Of a stretch of 64,000 nucleotides of DNA, positions 17,967-29,412 are shown piece by piece. Both the position numbers and the translations under genes were made by a program. The DNA is from Pseudomonas grandcourensis (GTDB lineage Bacteria; Pseudomonadota; Gammaproteobacteria; Pseudomonadales; Pseudomonadaceae). Positions within the stretch are counted from its first letter, which is position 1. Every line of letters starts with the position of its first letter. Below the pieces are notes generated by a model. It worked only from the letters and a program-made list of their open reading frames with translations, searched no databases and was not told the DNA's origin. The stretch lies in contig NZ_CP150919.1 in assembly GCF_039909015.1 (NCBI RefSeq), positions 1,836,501 through 1,900,500 of the forward strand, given 5' to 3'.

Positions 17967-18341
17967 GTGAAAAGCCAACGACCTGTAAACCTAGACCTAA
18001 GGACCATCAAACTCCCAGTCACTGCTTACACGTCCATCCTTCACCGAATTTCCGGTGTCATCCTCTTCGTGTGCCTTGCCATCATGCTTTACGCATTGGA
18101 CAAGTCGCTGAGTTCCGAGGAAGGCTTCGGTCAGGTGAAAGCGTGTCTGACCAGTCCGCTAGCCAAGCTAGTGACATGGGGCATCCTGTCCGCTCTGCTT
18201 TATCACCTGGTAGCCGGTGTGCGCCATTTGATCATGGACATGGGCATCGGTGAGACGCTGGAAGGCGGCAAGCTGGGCTCGAAAATCGTTATCGCCGTTT
18301 CCGTGGTGGTAATCGTTCTGGCAGGAGTTTGGATATGGTAA
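17967..18341 (+). CDS. sdhC: succinate dehydrogenase cytochrome b556 subunit
   Basis: Membrane anchor of complex II, binding heme b and ubiquinone with SdhD. The protein is 124 residues from GTG 17967 (MKSQRPVNLDLRTIKLPVTA), with three membrane helices and the signatures TSILHRISGVILF and LYHLVAGVRHLIMD (heme-ligand region). The start is uncertain. The frame is open upstream to a TTG at 17934, and GTGTG followed by a run of eight A lies just before 17967; with six or nine A residues that GTG would be in frame and give a start like MKKAVKSQ. sdhD overlaps by 7 bases. Confidence 0.9.
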   Translation: MKSQRPVNLDLRTIKLPVTAYTSILHRISGVILFVCLAIMLYALDKSLSSEEGFGQVKACLTSPLAKLVTWGILSALLYHLVAGVRHLIMDMGIGETLEGGKLGSKIVIAVSVVVIVLAGVWIW

Positions 18342-18703
18342 CTAACGTCACGAACCTGTCGCGTTCGGGCCTCTATGACTGGATGGCGCAACGTGTGTCT
18401 GCGGTCGTTCTCGCGGCTTACTTCATCTTCCTGATCGGATACATCGTGGCCAACCCTGGCCTCGGGTACGCCCAGTGGCATGAACTGTTCGCCCACAACG
18501 GAATGCGTATCTTCAGCCTCCTGGCCCTCGTTGCCCTCGGCGCTCACGCCTGGGTCGGCATGTGGACCATCGCGACCGACTACCTGACGCCAATGGCGTT
18601 CGGCAAGTCCGCGACCGCTATACGTTTCCTTTTCCAGGCGGTATGCGGCGTTGCGATGTTCGCTTACTTCGTCTGGGGCGTGCAGATTCTCTGGGGTATC
18701 TGA
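18335..18703 (+). CDS. sdhD: succinate dehydrogenase membrane anchor subunit
   Basis: A 122-residue second membrane subunit of complex II, with three helices (about 20-40, 55-78 and 95-118). The start of MVTNVTNLSRSGLYDWMAQRVSA fits the family, and GLYDWMAQRVSAV is the conserved quinone-side segment. The ATG at 18335 lies inside the end of sdhC, with AGGAG at 18323-18327 as ribosome site, so it is translationally coupled. sdhA starts 4 bases after the stop. Confidence 0.95.
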   Translation: MVTNVTNLSRSGLYDWMAQRVSAVVLAAYFIFLIGYIVANPGLGYAQWHELFAHNGMRIFSLLALVALGAHAWVGMWTIATDYLTPMAFGKSATAIRFLFQAVCGVAMFAYFVWGVQILWGI

Positions 18704-18706
18704 GTC

Positions 18707-20479
18707 ATGGCTAACATTCCAACGATTTCTTTCGACGCCATCATTATTGGTGGTGGCGGTGCCGGCATGCGCGCAGCGCTGCAACTGGCACAGGGCGGTC
18801 ACAAGACTGCCGTGATCACCAAGGTTTTCCCGACCCGTTCGCACACTGTATCCGCCCAGGGCGGCATCACCTGCGCGATCGCGTCCGCTGACCCGAACGA
18901 TGACTGGCGCTGGCACATGTACGATACCGTCAAGGGTTCCGACTACATCGGTGACCAGGACGCTATCGAATACATGTGTCAGGAAGGCCCGGCTGCCGTT
19001 TACGAGCTGGACCACATGGGTATGCCATTCTCGCGTACCGAGCAAGGTCGTATCTACCAGCGTCCATTCGGCGGTCAGTCCAAGGACTACGGTAAAGGCG
19101 GCCAGGCTGCGCGTACTTGCGCTGCGTCCGACCGTACCGGTCACGCTCTGCTGCACACCCTTTATCAGGGCAACCTGAAAGCCGGTACCGTGTTCCTGAA
19201 CGAGTACTACGCTGTCGATCTGGTGAAGAACGGCGAAGGCGAGTTCGTCGGCGTGATCGCCATCTGCATCGAAACCGGCGAAACCACCTACATCCGTGCC
19301 AAGGCCACCGTACTGGCTACCGGCGGTGCAGGTCGTATCTACGCTTCGACTACCAACGCCCTGATCAACACCGGTGACGGCGTTGGCATGGCGCTGCGTG
19401 CCGGCGTGCCGGTACAAGACATCGAAATGTGGCAGTTCCACCCGACCGGTATCGCCGGCGCTGGTGTACTGGTTACCGAAGGTTGCCGTGGTGAAGGTGG
19501 ATACCTGATCAACAAGCACGGCGAGCGTTTCATGGAGCGTTATGCTCCGAACGCGAAAGACCTTGCCGGTCGTGACGTTGTTGCCCGTTCGATGGTTAAA
19601 GAGATCATCGCTGGCAACGGTTGCGGTCCGAACGGCGACCACGTGATGCTCAAACTCGACCACCTGGGCGAGGAAGTGCTGCACAGTCGTCTGCCAGGCA
19701 TCTGCGAATTGTCGAAGACTTTCGCGCACGTTGACCCGGTTGTTGCTCCGGTTCCCGTTGTTCCAACCTGCCACTACATGATGGGCGGTGTTCCGACCAA
19801 CATTCACGGTCAGGCAATCACCCAGAACGGCGAAGGCGTCGACGAAATCATCCCTGGCCTGTTTGCAGTGGGTGAAGTGGCTTGCGTATCGGTTCACGGT
19901 GCCAACCGTCTGGGCGGCAACTCGCTGCTCGACCTGGTGGTATTCGGCCGCGCTGCCGGCCTGCACCTGGAAAAAGCACTGACCGACGGCATCGAATACG
20001 ACGACGCTACCGAAGCCGATATCGAAGCTGCCCTGTCGCGCCTGAACGCTCTGAACAACCGTACCGAAGGCGAAGACGTAGCTACCCTGCGTCGCGAGCT
20101 GCAGAACTGCATGCAGAACTACTTCGGTGTATTCCGTACCGGCGAATACATGCAGAAGGGTATTGCCCAGCTGGCTGACCTGCGCAAGCGCATCGCCAAC
20201 GTGAAGATCAACGATAAGTCGCAGGCGTTCAACACTGCACGTATCGAAGCTCTGGAACTGCAGAACCTGCTGGAAGTGGCCGAAGCCACCGCCATCGCTG
20301 CAGAAGTACGTAAAGAGTCCCGTGGTGCTCACGCCCGTGAAGACTTCGAAGATCGTGACGACGAAAACTGGCTGTGCCACACCCTGTACTTCCCGGGTGA
20401 CAAGCGCGTGACCAAGCGTGCCGTGAACTTCTCGCCGAAGACTGTTCCGACTTTTGAACCTAAGATTCGGACTTATTAA
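18707..20479 (+). CDS. sdhA: succinate dehydrogenase flavoprotein subunit
   Basis: Catalytic subunit oxidising succinate to fumarate with covalent FAD. The protein is 590 residues. The N-terminal dinucleotide motif is [17 protein letters not shown] (about 12-28). The flavinylated histidine is His46 in [12 protein letters not shown]. Substrate-binding segments include [21 protein letters not shown] and [10 protein letters not shown], and the active-site Arg lies in [21 protein letters not shown]. The C-terminus ends with [20 protein letters not shown], as in proteobacterial SdhA. Confidence 0.98.
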   Translation: MANIPTISFDAIIIGGGGAGMRAALQLAQGGHKTAVITKVFPTRSHTVSAQGGITCAIASADPNDDWRWHMYDTVKGSDYIGDQDAIEYMCQEGPAAVYELDHMGMPFSRTEQGRIYQRPFGGQSKDYGKGGQAARTCAASDRTGHALLHTLYQGNLKAGTVFLNEYYAVDLVKNGEGEFVGVIAICIETGETTYIRAKATVLATGGAGRIYASTTNALINTGDGVGMALRAGVPVQDIEMWQFHPTGIAGAGVLVTEGCRGEGGYLINKHGERFMERYAPNAKDLAGRDVVARSMVKEIIAGNGCGPNGDHVMLKLDHLGEEVLHSRLPGICELSKTFAHVDPVVAPVPVVPTCHYMMGGVPTNIHGQAITQNGEGVDEIIPGLFAVGEVACVSVHGANRLGGNSLLDLVVFGRAAGLHLEKALTDGIEYDDATEADIEAALSRLNALNNRTEGEDVATLRRELQNCMQNYFGVFRTGEYMQKGIAQLADLRKRIANVKINDKSQAFNTARIEALELQNLLEVAEATAIAAEVRKESRGAHAREDFEDRDDENWLCHTLYFPGDKRVTKRAVNFSPKTVPTFEPKIRTY

Positions 20480-20490
20480 GGGTGGCCGCC

Positions 20491-21195
20491 ATGTTGCAAG
20501 TCAGCGTTTATCGTTACAACCCTGATCAGGACGCCGCGCCGTTCATGCAGGAATTCCAGGTTGATACCGGTGGTAAAGACCTGATGGTGCTGGACGTGCT
20601 GGCCCTGATCAAAGAGCAGGACGAGGGTTTCTCCTATCGTCGCTCTTGCCGTGAAGGTGTTTGCGGTTCCGACGGCATGAACATCAACGGCAAAAACGGC
20701 CTGGCGTGCGTCACGCCGCTGTCTGCTGTCGTAAAAGGTAACAAGTTGATCGTTCGTCCTCTGCCAGGTTTGCCGGTTATCCGTGACCTGGTCGTCGATA
20801 TGAGCATCTTCTACAAGCAATACGAAAAGGTTAAGCCATACCTGCAGAACGACACGCCGGCTCCGGCCATCGAGCGTCTGCAGTCCCCTGAAGAGCGTGA
20901 AAAGCTGGACGGTCTGTACGAGTGCATCCTGTGCGCTTGCTGCTCGACTTCCTGCCCGTCCTTCTGGTGGAACCCGGACAAGTTCCTGGGTCCAGCTGCC
21001 CTGCTGCAAGCGTACCGCTTCCTGGCAGACAGCCGTGATACCAAGACGTCCGAGCGTCTGGCTTCGCTGGATGACCCGTTCAGCGTATTCCGCTGCCGCG
21101 GAATCATGAACTGCGTCAACGTATGTCCGAAAGGCCTGAACCCGACTAAGGCCATCGGTCACATCCGTAACATGTTGCTCTCAAGCGGCGTGTGA
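20491..21195 (+). CDS. sdhB: succinate dehydrogenase iron-sulfur subunit
   Basis: A 234-residue electron-transfer subunit linking FAD to quinone. The plant-type 2Fe-2S ligands are in SCREGVCGSDGMNINGKNGLAC (about 54-76). The 4Fe-4S and 3Fe-4S ligands are in CILCACCSTSCP and CRGIMNCVNVCPKGLNP. I start at ATG 20491 (MLQVSVYRY) by family fit; an in-frame GTG at 20482 would add MAA. The spacer to sucA holds two hairpins. Confidence 0.96.
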   Translation: MLQVSVYRYNPDQDAAPFMQEFQVDTGGKDLMVLDVLALIKEQDEGFSYRRSCREGVCGSDGMNINGKNGLACVTPLSAVVKGNKLIVRPLPGLPVIRDLVVDMSIFYKQYEKVKPYLQNDTPAPAIERLQSPEEREKLDGLYECILCACCSTSCPSFWWNPDKFLGPAALLQAYRFLADSRDTKTSERLASLDDPFSVFRCRGIMNCVNVCPKGLNPTKAIGHIRNMLLSSGV

Positions 21196-21203
21196 TTCAG
21201 CTG

Positions 21204-21230
21204 CTGTACCCGTTGTACCCGTTGTACCCG
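21204..21230 (+). repeat. three tandem 9-base repeats
   Basis: CTGTACCCG then TTGTACCCG twice, immediately after sdhB. A copy-number-variable microrepeat is possible; no function is evident. Confidence 0.85.
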
Positions 21231-21236
21231 TAGATG

Positions 21237-21270
21237 CTGCGGCGCAGGCTTCAACCGGCGCCGTAGTTTT
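21237..21270 (+). terminator. Rho-independent terminator after sdhB
   Basis: The stem CTGCGGCGC pairs with GCGCCGTAG (one G-T pair) around a 12-base loop and is followed by TTTT at 21267-21270. It probably limits read-through from sdhCDAB into sucA. Confidence 0.75.
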
Positions 21271-21275
21271 AACCT

Positions 21276-21310
21276 GAGCAGCAGCCTAAAAGGCTGCGGC
21301 TCTTATTTTG
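21276..21310 (+). terminator. second hairpin between sdhB and sucA
   Basis: GAGCAGCAGCC-TAAAA-GGCTGCGGCTC has a central CAGCC/GGCTG stem and outer GAGC/GCTC pairs, followed by TTATTTTG. It is a weaker terminator or processing hairpin immediately after the first one. Confidence 0.6.
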
Positions 21311-21457
21311 AAGAAATGAGACAAGCAGGGGCATCCGGGCTGGTACCCGGACTATCAGTGTGATCCTAGTGGCTTGTTTTGGTCGCTGCATTCGGACTTC
21401 TGCAAGTTTGCTCGGTGTCGACACCGATGGTGTTCCCCTAACCGAGGGTGACCAAGC

Positions 21458-24289
21458 ATGCAAGAAAGCGTGATGCAGCGCATGTGGAACAGTGCCTACC
21501 TATCCGGTAGTAACGCTGCCTATGTGGAAGAGCTTTACGAGCTCTACCTGCACGACCCTAACGCTGTGCCAGAAGAGTGGCGCACCTACTTCCAGAAGTT
21601 GCCTGCTGACGGCAACACTGCCACCGATGTTTCGCACTCCACAATTCGCGATCATTTCGTCTTGCTGGCAAAGAACCAGCGCCGCGCCCAACCGGTTTCC
21701 GCCGGCAGCGTGAGCAGTGAGCACGAGAAGAAGCAAGTTGAAGTGCTGCGATTGATCCAGGCCTACCGTATGCGTGGCCACCAGGCAGCCCAGCTTGACC
21801 CGCTGGGACTGTGGCAGCGTCCTGCACCTGCAGACCTGTCGATCAATCATTACGGCTTGACCAATGCCGATCTTGATACGACCTTCCGTGCCGGCGACCT
21901 GTTCATCGGCAAAGAGGAAGCGAGCCTACGCGAAATTCACGAAGCGTTGCAGCAGACATATTGCCGCACCATCGGCGCTGAGTTCACGCACATCACCGAT
22001 TCCGAGCAGCGCCAGTGGTTCCAGCAGCGTCTGGAAAGCGTGCGCGGTCGTCCGACGTACTCCGCCGACATCAAGAGCCACCTGCTCGAGCGCGTGACCG
22101 CCGGCGAAGGTCTGGAAAAATACCTGGGCACCAAATACCCGGGTACCAAGCGTTTCGGTCTGGAAGGCGGCGAAAGCCTGATTCCGATGCTCGACGAGCT
22201 GATCCAGCGTTCCGGTTCCTACGGCACCAAGGAAATCGTCATCGGCATGGCCCACCGTGGCCGTCTGAACGTGCTGGTCAACACCTTCGGCAAGAACCCG
22301 CGCGAGCTGTTCGACGAGTTCGAAGGCAAGAAGAAGGTCGAGCTGGGTTCCGGTGACGTGAAATACCACCAGGGCTTCTCGTCCAACGTGATGACCAGCG
22401 GCGGTGAAGTTCACCTGGCCATGGCGTTCAACCCGTCCCACCTGGAAATCGTTTCCCCGGTGGTCGAGGGTTCGGTTCGCGCCCGTCAGGACCGTCGTAA
22501 CGATCCGACCGGTGAGAAGGTTCTGCCGATCTCCATCCACGGTGACGCTGCGTTCGCAGGTCAGGGCGTGGTCATGGAAACCTTCCAGATGTCGCAGACC
22601 CGCGGTTTCAAGACCGGCGGTACCGTGCACATCGTGATCAACAACCAGGTCGGTTTCACCATCAGCAACCCGCTGGACTCGCGCTCCACCGAGTACGCGA
22701 CCGACGTTGCGAAAATGATCCAGGCGCCGATCCTCCATGTGAATGGTGATGATCCGGAAGCCGTATTGTTCGTGACCCAGCTGGCCATCGACTACCGCAT
22801 GCAGTTCAAGCGTGACGTGGTGATCGACCTGGTCTGCTACCGTCGTCGCGGCCACAACGAGGCCGACGAGCCAAGCGGCACCCAGCCGATCATGTATCAG
22901 CAGATCACCAAGCAGCGCACCACCCGTGAGCTGTATGCCGATCGTCTGACCCAGGGCGGTGTGCTCGACGCAGAGCGTGTTCAGGCGAAAGTCGACGAAT
23001 ACCGCAACGCGCTGGACAACGGTCTGCACGTGGTGAAAAGCCTGGTTAAAGAGCCGAACAAAGAGTTGTTCGTGGACTGGCGTCCGTATCTGGGCCACGC
23101 CTGGACCGCGCGTCACGACACTCGCTTCGACCTCAAGACCTTGCAGGAACTGTCCGCCAAGCTACTGGAAATCCCGGAAGGCTTCGTGGTTCAGCGCCAG
23201 GTTGCCAAGATCTACGAAGACCGCCAGAAGATGCAAGCCGGCGGCCTGCCGATCAACTGGGGTTACGCCGAAACCATGGCGTACGCGACCCTGGCGTTCG
23301 AAGGTCACCCGATTCGCATGACTGGCCAGGACATCGGCCGCGGTACGTTCTCGCACCGCCATGCTGTCCTGCACAACCAGAAGGACGCGGGCACCTACAT
23401 CCCGCTGCAGAACCTGTACGACGGTCAGCCACGCTTCGACCTGTACGACTCGTTCCTGTCCGAAGAGGCCGTACTGGCGTTCGAATACGGCTACTCGACC
23501 ACCACGCCGGATGCGCTGGTGATCTGGGAAGCCCAGTTCGGCGACTTCGCCAACGGTGCCCAGGTGGTTATCGACCAGTTCATCACCAGTGGCGAGCACA
23601 AGTGGGGCCGTCTGTGCGGTCTGACCATGCTGCTGCCGCACGGTTATGAAGGTCAGGGGCCGGAGCACTCCTCGGCTCGTCTGGAGCGTTACCTGCAACT
23701 GTGCGCCGAGCACAACATTCAGGTCGCGGTACCGACTACGCCGGCACAGATCTACCACTTGCTGCGTCGTCAGGTAATTCGCCCTCTGCGCAAGCCGTTG
23801 ATCGTTCTGACTCCGAAGTCGCTGCTGCGCCACAAGCTGGCCATCTCGACGCTGGAAGATCTGGCCGAAGGTTCGTTCCAGACCGTCATCCCGGAAATCG
23901 ATGCCCAAGACCCGAAAAAGGTCGAGCGCGTTGTTCTGTGTAGCGGCAAGGTCTACTACGACCTGCTGGAAAAACGCCGTGCCGAAGGTCGTGACGACAT
24001 CGCTGTCGTGCGTATCGAGCAGCTGTACCCATTCCCTGAGGACGACTTGAAAGAAGTCCTGGCGCCTTACACCAACGTCAAAGCTGCCGTTTGGTGCCAG
24101 GAAGAGCCGATGAACCAGGGTGCGTGGTACTGCAGCCAACACCACATGCGTCGCAGCATCAGCAACCTCGACAAGTCTCTCGTACTCGAGTACGCGGGCC
24201 GTGAGGCTTCTGCTGCACCAGCATGCGGTTACGCATCGATGCACGCCGAACAGCAGGAAAAACTGCTGCAAGACGCCTTTACTGTTTAA
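21458..24289 (+). CDS. sucA: 2-oxoglutarate dehydrogenase E1 component
   Basis: A 943-residue ThDP enzyme that decarboxylates 2-oxoglutarate and hands succinyl to SucB. The N-terminus MWNSAYLSGSNAAYVEELYELYL binds the other complex subunits. IGMAHRGRLNVLVN and HGDAAFAGQGVVMET mark the ThDP domain, and GRGTFSHRHAVLHNQ with EAQFGDFANGAQVVIDQFI the second domain. The ATG at 21458 is preceded by CCGAGGGTG. It starts the sucAB-lpdG-sucCD block on the same strand as sdhCDAB. Confidence 0.98.
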   Translation: MQESVMQRMWNSAYLSGSNAAYVEELYELYLHDPNAVPEEWRTYFQKLPADGNTATDVSHSTIRDHFVLLAKNQRRAQPVSAGSVSSEHEKKQVEVLRLIQAYRMRGHQAAQLDPLGLWQRPAPADLSINHYGLTNADLDTTFRAGDLFIGKEEASLREIHEALQQTYCRTIGAEFTHITDSEQRQWFQQRLESVRGRPTYSADIKSHLLERVTAGEGLEKYLGTKYPGTKRFGLEGGESLIPMLDELIQRSGSYGTKEIVIGMAHRGRLNVLVNTFGKNPRELFDEFEGKKKVELGSGDVKYHQGFSSNVMTSGGEVHLAMAFNPSHLEIVSPVVEGSVRARQDRRNDPTGEKVLPISIHGDAAFAGQGVVMETFQMSQTRGFKTGGTVHIVINNQVGFTISNPLDSRSTEYATDVAKMIQAPILHVNGDDPEAVLFVTQLAIDYRMQFKRDVVIDLVCYRRRGHNEADEPSGTQPIMYQQITKQRTTRELYADRLTQGGVLDAERVQAKVDEYRNALDNGLHVVKSLVKEPNKELFVDWRPYLGHAWTARHDTRFDLKTLQELSAKLLEIPEGFVVQRQVAKIYEDRQKMQAGGLPINWGYAETMAYATLAFEGHPIRMTGQDIGRGTFSHRHAVLHNQKDAGTYIPLQNLYDGQPRFDLYDSFLSEEAVLAFEYGYSTTTPDALVIWEAQFGDFANGAQVVIDQFITSGEHKWGRLCGLTMLLPHGYEGQGPEHSSARLERYLQLCAEHNIQVAVPTTPAQIYHLLRRQVIRPLRKPLIVLTPKSLLRHKLAISTLEDLAEGSFQTVIPEIDAQDPKKVERVVLCSGKVYYDLLEKRRAEGRDDIAVVRIEQLYPFPEDDLKEVLAPYTNVKAAVWCQEEPMNQGAWYCSQHHMRRSISNLDKSLVLEYAGREASAAPACGYASMHAEQQEKLLQDAFTV

Positions 24290-24331
24290 CGCCTTCGCGC
24301 ACCTGAAACCGAATTTAAGGAACCACAGACA

Positions 24332-25546
24332 ATGGCTATCGAGATCAAAGCCCCCACTTTCCCGGAATCGGTTGCCGATGGCACCGTTGCCACCTGGCAT
24401 AAACAACCGGGCGACGCGGTCAAGCGCGACGAACTGATCGTCGACATCGAAACCGACAAAGTCGTGCTCGAAGTGCTGGCTACCGCTGACGGCGTGCTGG
24501 GCGCTATCGTCAAGAACGAAGGCGAAACCGTTCTGTCCGACGAAGTCCTGGGCTCCATCGTAGAAGGCGGCGCTGCTGCCGCTGCTCCAGCTGCTGCTCC
24601 GGCCGCTGCTGCCGCTGCTCCAGCTGCCGGCGCTGACGAAGACGCTATCGCAGCTCCAGCTGCTCGCAAGCTGGCCGAAGAAAACGGCATCAACCTGGCT
24701 TCCGTCAAAGGCACCGGCAAAGATGGTCGTGTAACCAAGGAAGACGTGGTTGCCGCTGTCGAAGCCAAGAAATCTGCTCCTGCTGCCGCACCTGCCAAGG
24801 CTGCTGCTCCGGCTGCCGCTGCTCCTGTGTTTGCCGCTGGCGACCGCATCGAGAAGCGCGTACCGATGACCCGCGTACGTGCCACCGTGGCCAAGCGTCT
24901 GGTTGAAGCTCAATCGAACATGGCGATGCTGACCACTTTCAACGAAGTCGACATGACCGAAGTCATGGCGCTGCGTTCGAAGTACAAGGATCTGTTCGAG
25001 AAGTCCCATAACGGCGTGCGCCTGGGCTTCATGTCGTTCTTCGTGAAAGCAGCCACCGAAGCGCTGAAGCGCTTCCCGGCTGTCAACGCCTCGATCGACG
25101 GCGGCGACATCGTTTACCACGGCTACGCTGACGTCGGCGTTGCAGTTTCCAGCGATCGCGGCCTGGTTGTACCGGTTCTGCGTAACGCCGAACTGATGAG
25201 CCTGGCTGAAATCGAAGGCGGCATCGCCACCTTCGGCAAGAAAGCCCGCGACGGCAAACTGTCGATGGACGAAATGACCGGTGGTACTTTCACCATCACC
25301 AACGGTGGTACTTTCGGTTCGATGATGTCGACTCCGATCGTCAACCCGCCACAAGCCGCCATCCTGGGCATGCACAACATCATCCAGCGTCCGATGGCCA
25401 TCAACGGTCAGGTCGTTATCCGTCCGATGATGTACCTGGCACTGTCCTACGATCACCGTCTGATCGATGGCAAAGAAGCTGTGACCTTCCTGGTGACCAT
25501 CAAGAACCTGCTGGAAGATCCGGCTCGTCTGTTGCTGGATATCTGA
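24332..25546 (+). CDS. sucB: dihydrolipoyl succinyltransferase (E2)
   Basis: A 404-residue E2 core of the 2-oxoglutarate dehydrogenase complex. The N-terminal lipoyl domain has the modified Lys43 in [11 protein letters not shown]. An Ala/Pro-rich linker (about 82-105) follows, then an E3-binding domain ([24 protein letters not shown], about 110-140), a second linker and the catalytic domain ending in [16 protein letters not shown], which contains the active-site His and Asp. There is one lipoyl domain, as usual for SucB. It lies 42 bases after sucA. Confidence 0.97.
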   Translation: MAIEIKAPTFPESVADGTVATWHKQPGDAVKRDELIVDIETDKVVLEVLATADGVLGAIVKNEGETVLSDEVLGSIVEGGAAAAAPAAAPAAAAAAPAAGADEDAIAAPAARKLAEENGINLASVKGTGKDGRVTKEDVVAAVEAKKSAPAAAPAKAAAPAAAAPVFAAGDRIEKRVPMTRVRATVAKRLVEAQSNMAMLTTFNEVDMTEVMALRSKYKDLFEKSHNGVRLGFMSFFVKAATEALKRFPAVNASIDGGDIVYHGYADVGVAVSSDRGLVVPVLRNAELMSLAEIEGGIATFGKKARDGKLSMDEMTGGTFTITNGGTFGSMMSTPIVNPPQAAILGMHNIIQRPMAINGQVVIRPMMYLALSYDHRLIDGKEAVTFLVTIKNLLEDPARLLLDI

Positions 25547-25644
25547 TAGAAGCAGCCATGAGCTGCAAGCCCGTGCTGTCGGAAAACCCGCAGCCTGGCT
25601 TGCCGCTCGCGGCTTGAAGCTTTTCGCTAAAGAGGATTTTTTGA

Positions 25645-27081
<1,437 letters not shown>

Positions 27082-27124
27082 GACAATAAGAAACCACGGC
27101 GGAATGGCCCGTCGTGAGCCTTGC

Positions 27125-27201
27125 ATGCAAGACTCACCGCGGAATATCCGCTGGACGCAGTCTTGCATAGCTGCACCGGGTATCCGGAAAAGCTATGCAA
27201 G
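27125..27201 (+). promoter_or_regulatory. two mutually exclusive hairpins in the lpdG-sucC leader
   Basis: Hairpin A pairs ATGCAAGACT (27125-27134) with AGTCTTGCAT (27159-27168), 10 perfect pairs, and contains an inner stem GCGGA/TCCGC. Hairpin B pairs CTTGCATAGCT (27162-27172) with AGCTATGCAAG (27191-27201), 11 perfect pairs, with an inner CCGG/CCGG stem. The arms share 27162-27168, so only one can form at a time. That is the form of an attenuator, riboswitch-like or processing element before sucC. Function is inferred from sequence only. Confidence 0.65.
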
Positions 27202-27277
27202 CAGCAGTCACAGGTGGTGCGGCACTTGAATGAGTGCAGCACCGAATGCGCAGTACCTAACGAAGACGGTAATAAGC

Positions 27278-28444
27278 ATGAATCTTCACGAGTATCAGGG
27301 TAAGCAGCTGTTCGCTGAATACGGCCTGCCAGTTTCCACCGGTTACGCGGTAGACACCCCGGAAGCAGCAGCAGAAGCTTGCGACAAAATCGGCGGCAGC
27401 GAGTGGGTTGTCAAAGCCCAGGTCCACGCCGGTGGTCGCGGTAAAGCGGGCGGCGTAAAGCTGGTTCGCAGCAAAGAAGACGCCAAAGCCTTCGCACAGC
27501 AGTGGCTGGGCAAGCGTCTGGTGACTTACCAGACTGACGCCAATGGTCAGCCAGTCACCAAGATCCTGGTTGAATCGTGCACTGATATCGCTAAAGAGCT
27601 GTACCTGGGCGCTGTCGTTGACCGTTCGAGCCGTCGTATCGTGTTCATGGCTTCCACCGAAGGTGGCGTGGACATCGAGAAAATCGCTCACGACACTCCA
27701 GAAAAAATTCTGAAGGCCACTATCGATCCACTGGTTGGCGCTCAGCCATTCCAGGGTCGCGAGCTGGCATTCCAGTTGGGTCTGGAAGGCAAGCAAGTTG
27801 CCCAGTTCGCCAAGATCTTCGTAGGTCTGGCCAAACTGTTCAAGGATCACGACCTGGCCCTGCTGGAAGTGAACCCGCTGGTGATCAAGGCTGACGGCGA
27901 TCTGCACTGCCTGGACGCCAAGATCAACATCGACGCCAACGCCATGTACCGTCAGCCTAAGCTGAAGACTTTCCACGATCCGTCGCAAGACGATCCGCGC
28001 GAAGCGCACGCTGCCAAGTTCGAACTGAACTACGTAGCACTGGAAGGCAACATCGGTTGCATGGTCAACGGTGCTGGCCTGGCCATGGGTACCATGGACA
28101 TCGTCAACCTGCATGGCGGCAAGCCAGCCAACTTCCTCGACGTTGGCGGTGGTGCTACCAAGGAACGCGTTACTGAAGCGTTCAAGATCATCCTGTCCGA
28201 CACTAACGTCGCTGCAGTACTGGTCAACATCTTCGGCGGCATCGTTCGTTGCGACATGATTGCCGAAGGCATCATCGGCGCTGTGAAAGAAGTCGGCGTG
28301 AAAATCCCGGTTGTTGTTCGCCTTGAAGGCAACAACGCTGAGCTGGGCGCTAAAGTACTGGCAGAAAGCGGTTTGAACATCATCGCTGCTACCAGCCTGA
28401 CCGACGCTGCTCAACAAGTTGTCAAAGCTGCGGAGGGCAAATAA
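27278..28444 (+). CDS. sucC: succinyl-CoA synthetase (ADP-forming) beta subunit
   Basis: A 388-residue subunit with an N-terminal ATP-grasp domain ([54 protein letters not shown]) and a C-terminal CoA-ligase domain ([27 protein letters not shown]). It couples succinyl-CoA cleavage to ATP synthesis with SucD. The start at 27278 matches the family exactly, though the frame is open further upstream. The stop overlaps the sucD start by one base (TAATG). Confidence 0.98.
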   Translation: MNLHEYQGKQLFAEYGLPVSTGYAVDTPEAAAEACDKIGGSEWVVKAQVHAGGRGKAGGVKLVRSKEDAKAFAQQWLGKRLVTYQTDANGQPVTKILVESCTDIAKELYLGAVVDRSSRRIVFMASTEGGVDIEKIAHDTPEKILKATIDPLVGAQPFQGRELAFQLGLEGKQVAQFAKIFVGLAKLFKDHDLALLEVNPLVIKADGDLHCLDAKINIDANAMYRQPKLKTFHDPSQDDPREAHAAKFELNYVALEGNIGCMVNGAGLAMGTMDIVNLHGGKPANFLDVGGGATKERVTEAFKIILSDTNVAAVLVNIFGGIVRCDMIAEGIIGAVKEVGVKIPVVVRLEGNNAELGAKVLAESGLNIIAATSLTDAAQQVVKAAEGK

Positions 28445-29325
28445 TGAGCGTCCTGATCAATAAAGACACCAAAGTTATCTGCCAGGGTATTACCGGTTCG
28501 CAAGGTAGTTTCCACACCCAGCAAGCCATCGAGTACGGCACCAAGATGGTTGGTGGTGTAACTCCAGGCAAAGGCGGCACCGAGCACCTGGGCCTGCCAG
28601 TGTTCAACACCGTGAAAGATGCCGTAGCTGCCACTGGCGCCACCGCCAGCGTGATCTACGTTCCAGCTCCTTTCTGCAAGGACTCGATCCTGGAAGCTGC
28701 CTTCGGCGGCATCAAGCTGATCGTGTGCATCACCGAAGGCATTCCTACCCTGGACATGCTGGACGCTAAAGTTAAGTGCGACGAGCTGGGCGTAGTCCTG
28801 ATCGGCCCTAACTGCCCAGGCGTGATCACCCCAGGCGAATGCAAGATCGGCATCATGCCAGGTCACATTCACTTGCCAGGCAAGGTCGGTATCGTTTCCC
28901 GTTCCGGCACCCTGACCTACGAAGCTGTGAAGCAGACTACTGACGCCGGTTTCGGTCAGTCGACTTGCGTCGGCATCGGTGGTGACCCGATCCCGGGTTC
29001 GAACTTCATCGACATCCTGAAGCTGTTCCAGGAAGACCCGAAGACCGAAGCGATCGTGATGATCGGTGAGATCGGCGGTTCGGCTGAAGAAGAAGCGGCT
29101 GCCTACATCAAGGCACACGTGACCAAGCCGGTTGTTTCCTACATCGCTGGTGTGACTGCTCCTCCGGGCAAGCGCATGGGCCATGCTGGCGCAATCATCT
29201 CTGGCGGCAAAGGCACTGCAGACGAGAAGTTTGCTGCCCTGGAAGACGCAGGCGTTAAAACCGTGCGTTCGCTGGCAGACATCGGCAAGGCTTTGTCCGA
29301 GTTGACCGGTTGGGCTGTCAAGTAA
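28444..29325 (+). CDS. sucD: succinyl-CoA synthetase alpha subunit
   Basis: A 293-residue CoA-binding subunit that carries the phosphohistidine. The N-terminus has [20 protein letters not shown] and the CoA-binding Rossmann domain; the central [21 protein letters not shown] is typical. The active-site histidine lies in [17 protein letters not shown]. Translation is coupled to sucC. It ends the TCA block and is followed by a strong terminator. Confidence 0.98.
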   Translation: MSVLINKDTKVICQGITGSQGSFHTQQAIEYGTKMVGGVTPGKGGTEHLGLPVFNTVKDAVAATGATASVIYVPAPFCKDSILEAAFGGIKLIVCITEGIPTLDMLDAKVKCDELGVVLIGPNCPGVITPGECKIGIMPGHIHLPGKVGIVSRSGTLTYEAVKQTTDAGFGQSTCVGIGGDPIPGSNFIDILKLFQEDPKTEAIVMIGEIGGSAEEEAAAYIKAHVTKPVVSYIAGVTAPPGKRMGHAGAIISGGKGTADEKFAALEDAGVKTVRSLADIGKALSELTGWAVK

Positions 29326-29355
29326 GCCTCGCGCTTGGCTGACGCTTCACCAAGC

Positions 29356-29384
29356 AAAGGCCACCTTCGGGTGGCCTTTGTCGT
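29356..29384 (+). terminator. Rho-independent terminator after sucD
   Basis: AAAGGCCACC-TTCG-GGTGGCCTTT, a perfect 10-base-pair stem with a stable UUCG tetraloop, followed by GTCGTTTCC. It is probably active in both directions. Confidence 0.9.
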
Positions 29385-29412
29385 TTCCGGCATTTGGAAA
29401 GTGATCGCTTTT

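Noticed and set aside
18203..20380. 725-codon open frame on the minus strand across sdhD/sdhA
   Set aside because: It is antisense to an unmistakable SdhA and arises from high-GC codon use; no ribosome site or family pattern.
23162..25456. 764-codon minus-strand frame across sucA/sucB
   Set aside because: Antisense to two well-identified TCA genes and low-complexity Ser/Gly stretches mirror the Ala-rich SucB linkers.
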